From Thermoplasmata archaeon (GTDB lineage Archaea > Thermoplasmatota > Thermoplasmata > Lutacidiplasmatales > UBA184): a DNA stretch of 23,051 bases. The translations under genes and the position numbers were made by a program. The DNA is taken from contig JASHWW010000175.1 of assembly GCA_030043855.1 (NCBI GenBank), positions 1-23,051 on the forward strand, in the 5' to 3' direction. Shown one piece after another: positions 1 to 7,856 of the stretch (position 1 is its first letter; each line of letters starts with the position of its first letter). The notes beneath the pieces were generated by a model. The model saw only the letters and a program-made list of their open reading frames with translations, was not told the DNA's origin and searched no databases.

Positions 1-88
1 GGGTCGGCAGGGCCGCGGCGAGCGCGGCCGGCGGGCGCGTCGGGCTCGGGGCGGGCGCCCCGCGTCGCGCGCGGTTGGTGGGCTTCAT
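1..88 (-). CDS. 5' end of a leftward gene, partial, function unknown
   Basis: An open frame begins with ATG at position 88 and runs leftward off the window edge without a stop, giving 29 residues that start MKPTNRARRG and continue Pro/Ala-rich. The main support is the promoter: a clear TATATA box lies at 111-120, centred about 27 bases upstream, which is where an archaeal TATA box sits relative to a leaderless start. The visible part is a basic, low-complexity N-terminus and no family can be named. It follows the M3 peptidase gene on the same strand but evidently has its own promoter. In GC-rich DNA a 29-codon open frame is weak evidence, so the call rests on the promoter spacing. Confidence 0.45.
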   Translation of the reverse strand, partial: MKPTNRARRGAPAPSPTRPPAALAAALPT

Positions 89-110
89 CGACCGCTCCAC
101 CGCGTCGACA

Positions 111-120
111 GAATATATAG
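111..120 (-). promoter_or_regulatory. TATA box for the leftward gene starting at 88
   Basis: The stretch reads CTATATATTC on the minus strand and is the most AT-rich motif in the first 2 kb. Its centre is about 27 bases from the ATG at 88, consistent with TBP binding and a leaderless transcript. Confidence 0.55.
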
Positions 121-134
121 AATTTCCATTTAGA

Positions 135-152
135 CTATAGTTGGTACTATAG
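135..152. repeat. Perfect 7-bp inverted repeat over the M3 peptidase stop codon
   Basis: CTATAGT (135-141), a four-base spacer TGGT, then ACTATAG (146-152) form a perfect dyad. It covers the TAG stop of the M3 gene (147-149) and lies about 28 bases upstream of the TATA box at 111-120. It could be a weak hairpin at the end of the M3 transcript or a regulator site for the gene starting at 88. AT-rich dyads are rare in this GC-rich window, so it is less likely to be chance. Confidence 0.45.
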
Positions 153-2156
153 GTTCCGTGGCCCGGGCGACGCGCCCGCGACGGCCCAGGCGGAGAACGC
201 GTCGAACGAGACGTCCCGGCCGAGGAACGACCGCACGAGCTCGGCGGCGGGCCGGGTGCTCCCCGGGCTCAGGATCTCCGCTGCGTACCGTCGGGCGGTC
301 TCGGGGTCGGTGAGCGATCCCCGGGCGCCGAACGGGGTCAGGAGGTCCCGGGCGATGACCGCCGACCAGACGTACGTGTAGTAGAGCGCGGTGTAGCCGG
401 CGAGGTGGCCCCACGCCGCCTGCGGGTGGTACTCCGGTTCCGCCCGTTCGGGGAACCGGGACTCCCAGATCTTCCGGAAGACGGCGTCGGTATCGATCCC
501 CGTCGGGTCCCGCCGGTAGTACTCGAGGGAGATCCCGGAGAGGGCGACCTGGCGCAGCCAGCGGGAGGCCCGACCGAGCGACTCCGCGGCCACCACCTGC
601 CGCAGGAGGTCGGCCGGGATCGGTTCGCCGGTATCGGGGTTGCGGGCGAACCGTCCGAGCGTGGCGGGGTCGCGGGCCCACTCCTCGAACAGCTGGGACG
701 GCGCCTCCACGAAGTCCCACTCGATGTACGACATCGCGGTGTACAGCCACGGGCCGTGCCCGGAGAGCAGCGCGTGGAGGAGGTGGCCGAACTCGTGGAA
801 GAACGTGATGACGTTGCGGTACTCCATCCGGGCCGTCTCCGCCGGCACCCCGGGGTCGAGGAAGTTGCAGACCAGGGCCGCCTGGGGGAGCGACCGTTCC
901 GCGATCCCCACGCGGACGTCGAACTCCGCCGCATGATTGTACTTGCCGTCGCGGGGGACGAGGTCGAGGTAGCACCGCCCGAGCAACCGGCCGTCGCGGT
1001 GGACGTCGTACGTCTCGACGGAGGGATGCCACGTCGCGGCGTCGGCCCGACGGACGAAGGTGATCCCGAAGAGGTCCTGGCAGAGGGTGAACAGCCCGTC
1101 CCGGATGGCGCCGTAGGGGAGGTACGCGCGGAGCCGCCGCGGGTCGACCCCGAACTCCTCCGTCCGGATCTTGGTGTCGTAGAACCCGTCCCCCCAGTAG
1201 GCCGCGTCCCACGGCTCGAGCCCCCTCGCGGACGGCTCGTCCCGACGCTTCCGGGCGAGGAACCGGTCGAGGTCCGCCCGCGCCGGAGCGGTCAGGAGCC
1301 CGGAGAGCCGGTCGAGGAGGGCGTCGACCTCGGCGGGCGAGGCGAGCATCTTGTCCTCGGTCGCGAACGTGGCGTAGTCCGGATAGCCGAGCCGTCGGGC
1401 GAAGTCGTGCCGCAGCGCGAGCATGCGGGCGAGGACGGGCAGATTCTCCGGATGCGCGACCGTGAGCAGGGCGCGGAGGAGGCGGCGCCGGACGTCGGCG
1501 CTCTCGCAGTAGGTCAGGATCGGAAGGGCGTCCGGGTATTTGCTCGTGATCCGGATGTTCCCGTCCGGGCCGGGCGCATGGGCGGTGATGTAATCGGGCG
1601 GCAGCCCGGCGAGGGCTCCCGCCGAGTCGACCTCGATCGATCGGGTCCCGTCCGAGATGCGTTGGGAGAACTCGTTGGAGGTCGCGTCGATCTCGTTCGT
1701 CAGCCGGAGCAGCTCGGCGCGTTCGGCGTCCGTCCGCTCGACCCCCGCCCGCCGCATCTCCCGGACGAGCTTCTCGACGGCCCGCCGCGTGGGACCATCC
1801 GCCGCCCCGAGGTCGATTTCGCGGAGGCGGTCGTAGACCCGTCGGTCGATCCGGAACGCGTTGAAGAACCGGTCGACGCTCTCGGAGGCCTCGCGGCTGG
1901 CCGCGCGGACCTCCGGATCCGGGTGGACCTGGAACAGCAGGGAGGTGTGCTGCGAGACGTTCCGGAGCTCGAGGAGGATCCCGTCCAAGGGACGGAGGAG
2001 GTCCGCGACCGTGGCGGGCGTCGCCCGGAGCGCGGCGAGTTCCGTGCCGGCGTCGGTGAGGACCCGCTCCGTTTCGGACCGCAGCTCGCCGGCCGAGAGC
2101 GAGAACGGGAACCGGCCGAGCGAGGTCGTCGGGTGGGTGGCCGCTCGTTCGGGCAT
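147..2156 (-). CDS. M3 family zinc oligopeptidase (thimet oligopeptidase type)
   Basis: Predicted cytosolic zinc metallopeptidase of 669 residues that cleaves short peptides, probably finishing degradation of peptides from the proteasome or from uptake. The zinc motif HEFGH is at about residues 454-458, inside FFHEFGHLLHAL, with the third ligand Glu about 484 in DFVEAPSQ. A C-terminal block with AGYTALYYTYVW matches the M3 substrate-binding Tyr/His region. The length is usual for full-size thimet/Dcp-type members. The open frame extends upstream to 2423, but the ATG at 2156 (MPERAATH) is chosen because a TATA-like box lies about 32 bases before it and the extra 89 codons overlap the divergent DoxX gene. 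No signal peptide is seen. The gene is divergent from DoxX and probably monocistronic. Confidence 0.93.
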   Translation of the reverse strand: MPERAATHPTTSLGRFPFSLSAGELRSETERVLTDAGTELAALRATPATVADLLRPLDGILLELRNVSQHTSLLFQVHPDPEVRAASREASESVDRFFNAFRIDRRVYDRLREIDLGAADGPTRRAVEKLVREMRRAGVERTDAERAELLRLTNEIDATSNEFSQRISDGTRSIEVDSAGALAGLPPDYITAHAPGPDGNIRITSKYPDALPILTYCESADVRRRLLRALLTVAHPENLPVLARMLALRHDFARRLGYPDYATFATEDKMLASPAEVDALLDRLSGLLTAPARADLDRFLARKRRDEPSARGLEPWDAAYWGDGFYDTKIRTEEFGVDPRRLRAYLPYGAIRDGLFTLCQDLFGITFVRRADAATWHPSVETYDVHRDGRLLGRCYLDLVPRDGKYNHAAEFDVRVGIAERSLPQAALVCNFLDPGVPAETARMEYRNVITFFHEFGHLLHALLSGHGPWLYTAMSYIEWDFVEAPSQLFEEWARDPATLGRFARNPDTGEPIPADLLRQVVAAESLGRASRWLRQVALSGISLEYYRRDPTGIDTDAVFRKIWESRFPERAEPEYHPQAAWGHLAGYTALYYTYVWSAVIARDLLTPFGARGSLTDPETARRYAAEILSPGSTRPAAELVRSFLGRDVSFDAFSAWAVAGASPGPRNL

Positions 2157-2182
2157 CGGGGCAGGACGGCGGAACGGACCGC

Positions 2183-2192
2183 CCTCATATCC
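2183..2192 (-). promoter_or_regulatory. TATA-like box for the M3 peptidase gene
   Basis: GGATATGAGG on the minus strand is centred about 32 bases before the ATG at 2156, implying a leader of roughly 5 bases. It is half of a divergent promoter pair with the box at 2257-2261. Confidence 0.5.
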
Positions 2193-2256
2193 TCGACGCG
2201 GGCCCCCGGGCGGGCGATCCGATGTTCCGGCGTCGAACCGAGTTGACGCCCGCCCC

Positions 2257-2261
2257 AAATA
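2257..2261 (+). promoter_or_regulatory. TATA-like box for the DoxX-like gene
   Basis: AAATA lies in GC-rich DNA, centred 37 bases before the ATG at 2296, which implies a leader of about 10 bases. A GAGG at 2284-2287 could act as a weak Shine-Dalgarno element. Confidence 0.45.
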
Positions 2262-2295
2262 CCGGGCGGCCGCCTGACCCCCCGAGGCGACCCCG

Positions 2296-2898
2296 ATGTC
2301 CGACGCAACAACCCCGGCGACTCCTGCGACGACCTGGTGGGTGCGGCACGCCCACCCCCTCAAAACGACGTTCCGGATCCTGCTGGGCGTCGCGTGGCTG
2401 ATCGACGGGATCCTGAAGTTCACGTCCGGCTACGTGAACGACTTTTTGAGCGACGTGCAGGCGTCGCAGGCCAACTCCCCCGGCTGGCTCTCGGGGTGGT
2501 ATTCGTTCTGGGCGACCCAGGCGACCAACAACGGAACGCTGATCGTCTACACGGTCGGCGTCCTCGAGGTCACCCTCGGCGTCGCACTGATCTTCGGCAT
2601 CCTCCGGAAGGTCGCGTACTCCGGCGGCGTCGTCCTCGCCCTCCTCATCTGGGCGATTCCCGAGGGGTTCGGCGGCCCGTACTCCGGCGGCTCGGGCACG
2701 ACCGACATCGGGACGGGCGTGATCTACGCGGTCGCCCTGCTCGGGTTGATCCTGATCAACGCGACCTACGGTCCGAGCCGGTTCAGCCTCGACTACTACA
2801 TCGAGCGGAAGTTCCCCCGCTGGGCGAAGCTGGCCGAGTTCAACCCGGCGGGCGTCCCCCCGTCGACCCGGGTGCCCCCGGCGGGGGTCTCGGCGTAG
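2296..2898 (+). CDS. DoxX/DoxD-like integral membrane protein
   Basis: A 200-residue membrane protein with about four hydrophobic helices: around residues 24-42 (FRILLGVAWLIDGILKF), 84-103, 107-124 and 140-155. The first helix, with LIDGILKF, resembles the DoxX/DoxD family, whose founding member is a subunit of archaeal thiosulfate:quinone oxidoreductase; many relatives have no proven activity. No DoxA partner or sulfur gene is nearby, so a redox role is not supported here. The C-terminus is cytosolic-looking and basic (YIERKFPRW). The last 59 bases overlap, tail to tail, the end of the leftward EamA transporter gene, and the final Pro-rich residues lie in that overlap. The start is fixed by the promoter box and by lack of alternatives. 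Confidence 0.78.
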   Translation: MSDATTPATPATTWWVRHAHPLKTTFRILLGVAWLIDGILKFTSGYVNDFLSDVQASQANSPGWLSGWYSFWATQATNNGTLIVYTVGVLEVTLGVALIFGILRKVAYSGGVVLALLIWAIPEGFGGPYSGGSGTTDIGTGVIYAVALLGLILINATYGPSRFSLDYYIERKFPRWAKLAEFNPAGVPPSTRVPPAGVSA

Positions 2899-3838
2899 GG
2901 GATCCGGCGGGGTCCTCCGGGGCCCCGGCCCGGGGGGCTCTCCCGTAGCGCGTCAGCAGGGTGAGCCCCACGAGGACGATCCCGAAGCCCACCAGTTCCC
3001 ACCACTCGAACGGCTCGGCGAACAGGAACGTCCCGATCGAGAGGGCCGCGATCGGGTTGACGTAGGCGACGACGTTCGCGCGGCTCGGCCCGACGCGGTG
3101 GTGTAGGTAGAAGTAGAGCACGTAGCCGGTGACCGACGGGAGCGCCACCAGGTAGGCGAGCGACAGCAGCACGTCGTTCGTGACGGGCAACGCCGCGTTC
3201 GGCTCGAGGAGCGGGAGGACCGCGGCGAGCAGGAGCGTCGCGACCCCGAATTGCACCGAGAGGCCCCACAACGTCTCCCCTTCCGGCCGGTACCGTCGCA
3301 GGAGGACCGAGCCCCCCGCGAAGCTCGCCGATGCCGCGAGCACCTCCACCGGGCCCCAGACGCTGCTGGCGAGGCGGATCCCGGGCGGCGGGGCGACCAG
3401 TACGGTGACCCCGACGAACCCGACGAGGAGGCCGACGTACCCGAGCTTGTGGAGCGACTCCCCGGGGAGCACCGGGAGCGCGAAGAGCGCCGTGACGAGC
3501 GGGGTCACCCCGATCAGGATGGCGGCCAGCCCGCCCGAGGTCGTCCCCTCCCCGACGTAGAGGAACAACCCGTAGAGACCGACGATCGGGATCCCGAGGA
3601 CCGCGGAGAGGACGAGCGACGACCTCGACGGTCGCTGGACGGCCGTCACCGCCGCGAGCACCGCGATGGCGATGGCCGAGATTCCGTACCGTGCGGCCGC
3701 GAAGGCGATCGGGGTCGCTCCCGCGACGATCCCGAACCGGATCACCGGGTACGCGGACCCCCAGATCAGCCCGAGCGCGACGACCAGGGCCAAGGTCCGT
3801 CGATCGTCGGCCGAACCCGAGGAGCTCGCGTCGGTCAT
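2840..3838 (-). CDS. EamA/DMT-family ten-helix transporter
   Basis: A 332-residue drug/metabolite transporter superfamily protein made of two EamA repeats. The first opens with VVALGLIWGSAYPVIRF and the second includes VNPIAALSIGTFLFAEP, the usual EamA end-of-repeat signature. Such proteins export or exchange amino acids, nucleosides and other small metabolites; the substrate cannot be told from sequence. The ATG at 3838 (MTDASSSG) follows the cyclase stop by 23 bases with no TATA box between, so it is probably transcribed with the cyclase gene upstream. The C-terminal tail after LLTRYGRAP is Pro/Gly-rich, lacks homology-like character and is encoded in the 59-bp overlap with DoxX, which suggests a late extension of the reading frame. 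Confidence 0.88.
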   Translation of the reverse strand: MTDASSSGSADDRRTLALVVALGLIWGSAYPVIRFGIVAGATPIAFAAARYGISAIAIAVLAAVTAVQRPSRSSLVLSAVLGIPIVGLYGLFLYVGEGTTSGGLAAILIGVTPLVTALFALPVLPGESLHKLGYVGLLVGFVGVTVLVAPPPGIRLASSVWGPVEVLAASASFAGGSVLLRRYRPEGETLWGLSVQFGVATLLLAAVLPLLEPNAALPVTNDVLLSLAYLVALPSVTGYVLYFYLHHRVGPSRANVVAYVNPIAALSIGTFLFAEPFEWWELVGFGIVLVGLTLLTRYGRAPRAGAPEDPAGSPTPRPPPGAPGSTGGRPPG

Positions 3839-3861
3839 GCGCCCGCCGACGCGAGGTCCGT

Positions 3862-5913
3862 TCACTCCGGACGGTGGCGACGGCGCGGACGGCTGGGCGA
3901 CCCGGGGGAGCCCCGGGACGGGAACGTCTCGGCCGACCGGGCGTCGTCCGGTGCCGGCCAATGGAAGTTCGCGTTCGGGCGGACGTCGGTCGGCAGGTGG
4001 TACTGGCGCAGTAGTGCGACGAAGCGGGGGTGCAGCCGGATCCGGTCGAACCAGAGTCCCCGGAAGTACAGCCAGAGGGTCCGATCGCCTTCCCGATACG
4101 CCCGCTCGAGGAGATCGAGCGGGCGGTCGACCTCGCCGAGCGCCGCCGTCAGGATCGCCATGTCCGTCGGGGAGAGGTACTCCTCCTTCGGTTCGCCCCG
4201 TTCGTACTCCCCGACGATCGCCCGGGCGACGGTCGTCCGCCCGAGCAGGGCATTCAGCAGGGCGACGTCGAAACGCTCGGTCTCGGTCCGGACCGTGCCC
4301 GGCCCGTCGGCGACCGACCGCGCCTCCTCCGCCCGGCCCGCCGCGAGGAGGAACATCCCGAGGACGGTCGGATGGCGATGGTCGGAGGGGTTCGCCGCGA
4401 GCTCCGCCCGCGTGAGGGCGAGACCGTCGTCGTAGTTCCCGGCGTACACCTCGAGCATGGCGAGCGTCATGCGCTGGTGGCCCGCGGGGTCGAGCCGGAT
4501 CGTCTGGCGGAGCACCTCCCGACCGTCGTCCCACCGACCGAGCGAGAGGAGCATCAGCCCGTAGAAGCGACGCCCGACGACGTCGCTCGGGTTGAGGGCG
4601 ATGGCGCGTCGGAACTCGGCCTCCGCTGCCGCCCAGTCGTTGTCGGCCTGGAAGAGGATGTTGCCGAGGGTCGCGTGGGCGTCCGCGCACTCGGGGTCCA
4701 GTGCGAGGGCGCGCTCGACGAGCTGCCGGGCCCGGGGGACGACCTCGGACATCGGTCGCGCGTCCCCGGCGGCCATCACGTAGAGGTTCCCCCACGCGGC
4801 GTACGCCTCGGCGAAGGTCGGGTCGAGCCGAGTCGCCTCCTCAAAGTAGCGGACCCCCTCGTCCACCTTGCGCGATTCGTCGATCCGCGCCATCACCGCG
4901 AGCCCGCGCAGGTAATGCTCGTACGCGGCCAGGTTCGGCGTCAACCGGCGCGCCGCGGTCGCCTCCGCATCCCCGGCCAGCCGCAACCGGAGCGCCTCGG
5001 CGGTCCGCTCGGCGATGTCGCTCTGGACCTGGAAGACGTCGTCCAGCTCCCGGTTGTAGCTGCTCGCCCAGATCGGCCGCTGCGTGGCCACGTCGACGAG
5101 CTGGAGCGAGATCCGGATCCGCTGGCCGGCCTTGCGGACCGACCCCTCCAGGACCGTGTCGACGCCGAGCTCTGCCCCGACCTGGGCGATCGATTTCGGG
5201 GCGACCTTGTACGGCGCGACCGACGAGCGGGCGATGACGCTGAGCGAGCGGACCTGCGAAAGGACCGAGATCAGCTCCTCGGTCAGACCGTCGGCGAAGT
5301 ACTCGTCGTTGGGGTCCGGGCTGATGTTCGAGAGGGGAAGGACCGCCAGGTGGTGACCGTCGGCGCCGTCGGCGGCGACCGGGGCCGTGCGGCCGGGGGG
5401 TCCGAGCTTGTAGACGACGACCGGCGTGCGGATGTGCTTCAGGTTCGCCGGCGGCAGGCGAAGGAACGTCCGGTCGACCTTGTTCTGCACTTGGTCGTAG
5501 ACCTGTTGCGTGAGGCAGATCCCGCCCGGGTCGGCCAACGGTTGGATGCGGGAGGCGATGTTCACCGCGTCGCCGAGGACGTCGTCGCCCGTCTCGACCA
5601 CGTCGCCGACGTGGATCCCGATGCGGAGGCGCAGGGGACCGGATCCCCCGTCGCCGAGGGTGCGGTTCGCGAGGGTGTCCTGAATCGCGACGGCGCACTG
5701 GACCGCGTCCAGCGCGCTCGCGAATTCGACCAGGAAGGCGTCGCCCACCGTCTTGACCTCGCGTCCGCCGAACCGGCCGAAGATCGGCCGAAGGAGGCGA
5801 TTGTGCTCGTCGAGCACCCGCAGCGCCCGGGCCTCGTCCCGCTGGGTGAGGCCGGCGAAGTCGACCATGTCCGTGAACATGATCGCGGCGAGACGGCGTG
5901 AGCGATCGGGCAC
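3862..5913 (-). CDS. Class III adenylate cyclase with TolB-like and TPR domains (paralogue 1)
   Basis: A 683-residue signalling protein. Residues 8-160 form a class III nucleotide cyclase domain with every key residue: metal-binding D15 (FTDMVDF) and D58 (VKTVGDAF), substrate-specifying K54 and D111, which favour ATP, and transition-state N118 and R122 (GDAVNIASR). Residues from about 185 to 310 resemble the TolB/FlgO-like module (LAVLPLSNIS, DGLTEELI, VLEGSVRKAG), and the remainder holds TPR helices. It likely makes cAMP under control of partners bound by the TPRs. The frame can be extended to a TTG at 5937, but GTG at 5913 is preferred: a GTTAAC box is centred 27 bases upstream and the paralogue at 12648-14576 begins at the same residue. 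It probably heads a two-gene unit with the EamA transporter. Confidence 0.88.
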   Translation of the reverse strand: MPDRSRRLAAIMFTDMVDFAGLTQRDEARALRVLDEHNRLLRPIFGRFGGREVKTVGDAFLVEFASALDAVQCAVAIQDTLANRTLGDGGSGPLRLRIGIHVGDVVETGDDVLGDAVNIASRIQPLADPGGICLTQQVYDQVQNKVDRTFLRLPPANLKHIRTPVVVYKLGPPGRTAPVAADGADGHHLAVLPLSNISPDPNDEYFADGLTEELISVLSQVRSLSVIARSSVAPYKVAPKSIAQVGAELGVDTVLEGSVRKAGQRIRISLQLVDVATQRPIWASSYNRELDDVFQVQSDIAERTAEALRLRLAGDAEATAARRLTPNLAAYEHYLRGLAVMARIDESRKVDEGVRYFEEATRLDPTFAEAYAAWGNLYVMAAGDARPMSEVVPRARQLVERALALDPECADAHATLGNILFQADNDWAAAEAEFRRAIALNPSDVVGRRFYGLMLLSLGRWDDGREVLRQTIRLDPAGHQRMTLAMLEVYAGNYDDGLALTRAELAANPSDHRHPTVLGMFLLAAGRAEEARSVADGPGTVRTETERFDVALLNALLGRTTVARAIVGEYERGEPKEEYLSPTDMAILTAALGEVDRPLDLLERAYREGDRTLWLYFRGLWFDRIRLHPRFVALLRQYHLPTDVRPNANFHWPAPDDARSAETFPSRGSPGSPSRPRRRHRPE

Positions 5914-5934
5914 GAAGGAGGGACGCGACCGACC

Positions 5935-5944
5935 CAAGTTAACT
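5935..5944 (-). promoter_or_regulatory. TATA-like box that decides the GTG start of cyclase 1
   Basis: AGTTAACTTG on the minus strand is centred about 27 bases from the GTG at 5913 and overlaps the alternative TTG at 5937, arguing against that longer start. Confidence 0.5.
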
Positions 5945-6032
5945 CCTCCGCCAGCGAGCGATCCGGGGCGGCGCCGGCTCTCGGCATTTCCACACGCAAC
6001 CGATTCGTAGGCGGTGCGTTCCGGGTCGCGCG

Positions 6033-6818
6033 ATGCAGCCGCTCGGGGACTCCAAGTCCGACGCGGGTCGGGCGGAGCTCCTGGAGAACCTCCACCGGTT
6101 CTATTCCGAGCGGGCTCGGGCCATGCCCCACGGCTCGGTCACCGAAGAACCGGGGCTGCTCCTGGTCATTCGTTCGGGGATCGTGAATCCGGAGCTGAAC
6201 ATCGCCTTCTTCGTCGGAGAACCGCCCGACGCGCCTCGAGCTCTGCGGCGCGCGGTCGACCTGTTGGGGCCGACCGGGGCCTGGCGCTTCGAAGTTCCCG
6301 CACCGATCGCTCCGGCGGTGACCCCCCTCGCCCGGGAGCTCGGACTCGAAGGTCCGGAGCCGCGGCCGGCCCTCACGCTCGTTCCGTCGGCCCTCGTCCG
6401 CGCGAGCCCGCCCCCGGACTTTTCGGTACGCATGGTCACGACGCCGGACGAACGACGGACGTTCTACCGGACGGTGATGACGGGGTTCACCGGACGGCCG
6501 CTGCCGTGGACCACCCGAATCCCGAAGATCGACGTGCAGGGCGCGACCCTGCTCCTCGGGTCTCACGCCGGAACGCCGGTCGCCGCGGCAACCCTGTTCG
6601 TCACCGGTCGGATCGCGGGGGTGTACGGGGTCGCCACCGTCGCGACGGCCCGAAGGTCCGGCTTCGGTCGTGCGGTCTCGGAGGCGGCCGTGTCCGAAGG
6701 ATTCCGCCGCGGGTGCGACCTCGCGTTCCTTCAATCCAGTTCGATGGCGTATTCGGTGTACACCGCGATGGGATTCGCGCCGGCCTTCGACCACTCCCTG
6801 TGGTACGCGCGGCCGTAG
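6033..6818 (+). CDS. GNAT-family N-acetyltransferase
   Basis: A 261-residue protein whose C-terminal half is a GNAT fold. The strand-loop VYGVATVATARRSGFGRAV (about residues 191-209) carries the acetyl-CoA pyrophosphate-binding pattern R-x-x-G-x-G, and SSSMAYSVYTAMGF near 240 matches the usual C-terminal GNAT segment 'y..lGF'. The N-terminal half (residues 1-125) looks like a second, degenerate GNAT-like or substrate-recognition domain, giving a size well above the usual 150-180. The acceptor is unknown. Start ATG at 6033 is divergent from cyclase 1, with 119 bases between the two starts; the only AT-leaning box is GATTCGTA around 6002-6009, about 27 bases upstream. Confidence 0.82.
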   Translation: MQPLGDSKSDAGRAELLENLHRFYSERARAMPHGSVTEEPGLLLVIRSGIVNPELNIAFFVGEPPDAPRALRRAVDLLGPTGAWRFEVPAPIAPAVTPLARELGLEGPEPRPALTLVPSALVRASPPPDFSVRMVTTPDERRTFYRTVMTGFTGRPLPWTTRIPKIDVQGATLLLGSHAGTPVAAATLFVTGRIAGVYGVATVATARRSGFGRAVSEAAVSEGFRRGCDLAFLQSSSMAYSVYTAMGFAPAFDHSLWYARP

Positions 6819-6833
6819 GGTACCGCCGCACGC

Positions 6834-6838
6834 TTAAT
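6834..6838 (+). promoter_or_regulatory. TATA-like box for the metallo-beta-lactamase gene
   Basis: TTAAT is centred exactly 27 bases before the ATG at 6863, so the transcript is predicted to be leaderless. Confidence 0.55.
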
Positions 6839-6862
6839 CGAGGTCGACGACTCGGTCGACCG

Positions 6863-7792
6863 ATGGCCCCCAATCCCGCGCCGCACCACGTCCTCCAGCC
6901 CCTCGCCGACGGCGTGCGCGCCGCGTTGGCTCGCCCGGACGGGTTCGCCATCTGCAACTCGGGGCTCGTCGACCTGGGCGGCGCCCCGCTCGTGTTCGAC
7001 ACCGGAATGATCCCCGAGGTCGGGCGGGCGCTCCGATCGGTCACGGAAGCGGAGTTCGGACGGGGGCCGGCCCTCGTGGCGAACAGTCACTGGCACATGG
7101 ATCACAGTCTCGGGAACCAGGGCCTTCCCGGGCTCCCGATCTGGGGGACACGTCGCACCCGAGAGATCCTGCTCGAGCAGCGCACCGCGATGGAAGCCGA
7201 CCTCGAGCGTCAGGGTCTGGAGCGCTCCGTGCGGGAGTTGGAAGCTCGTCGCGGGGGGTCCGGTTCGGAGGGAGCGGCACGGGACCTGGAGTTCCTGATC
7301 CAGATCCATCGCGCGCTCCTCGCCGCCGCGGAGCCGATCGTCCCCACGCCGCCGGACCGGACGTTCGAGAGCCGCGTCGATCTCCCGGGTTCCCGGGCCG
7401 CCGAGCTCCGGAGCTTCGGCGCCGGACACACCGAAGCGGACGCCGTCCTCTGGCTCTGCGACGAGCGCATCCTGTTCGCCGGGGATCTCGTGGTGGTCGG
7501 GGCGCAGGGGAGCCTGGGGTCGGGCGACCCGATCCACTGGCTCGCCGTCCTGGACGAGATCGAGCGTCTGGCCCCCGAGCAGATCGTTCCCGGCCATGGA
7601 CCGGTCACCGGTCCGGCCGGGATCGCCGAGACCCGGGACTACCTCGTCGGGATCCTCGCCGCCGCGGAGGCGGCCCCCACCGCGGCGCTCCCGGCGGCCC
7701 TGCGTCGGTGGGAGGGATCCCTGAGCCTGGAGGAGAACCTGACGTTCGCCCGTCAATGGCTCGGGTCGCGTCGAGGGACCGCCCGAACGTAG
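6863..7792 (+). CDS. Metallo-beta-lactamase-fold hydrolase
   Basis: A 309-residue cytosolic hydrolase of the metallo-beta-lactamase superfamily. It has the metal motif H76-x-H78-x-D80-H81 in NSHWHMDH, a further His in GAGHTEADAVLW, the bridging Asp in LFAGDLVV and the last His in IVPGHGPV, so both zinc sites appear complete. An insertion between about residues 105 and 160 is Glu/Arg-rich and probably helical. The pattern is closest to the broad group that includes glyoxalase II-like and quinoprotein-associated MBL proteins; the substrate is unknown. The frame is open upstream inside the GNAT gene, but ATG at 6863 is set by the TTAAT box and by the N-terminal start of the fold (DGVRAAL, FAICNSGLV). 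Confidence 0.88.
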   Translation: MAPNPAPHHVLQPLADGVRAALARPDGFAICNSGLVDLGGAPLVFDTGMIPEVGRALRSVTEAEFGRGPALVANSHWHMDHSLGNQGLPGLPIWGTRRTREILLEQRTAMEADLERQGLERSVRELEARRGGSGSEGAARDLEFLIQIHRALLAAAEPIVPTPPDRTFESRVDLPGSRAAELRSFGAGHTEADAVLWLCDERILFAGDLVVVGAQGSLGSGDPIHWLAVLDEIERLAPEQIVPGHGPVTGPAGIAETRDYLVGILAAAEAAPTAALPAALRRWEGSLSLEENLTFARQWLGSRRGTART

Positions 7793-7856
7793 CCCCGGAG
7801 GTCGTCGGGCTGTCGCCGGGGAAGCGTCAAGCGGACCTCGCGCGTTCCCCCGTGAC

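Noticed and set aside
405..2246. Long rightward open frame opposite the M3 peptidase
   Set aside because: In GC-rich DNA the antisense frame of a real gene is often open; the product is a low-complexity Arg/Glu/Val mix, while the M3 frame has a clear active site. The same applies to the long frames opposite both cyclases, the propeller gene and the giant binding protein.
2157..2423. N-terminal extension of the M3 peptidase open frame
   Set aside because: The extra 89 codons overlap the divergent DoxX gene and both promoters, and look unlike any peptidase sequence.
7793..7821. CCCCGG...CCGGGG inverted repeat after the metallo-beta-lactamase gene
   Set aside because: A six-base GC-only stem with a long loop and no T-run is expected by chance here.
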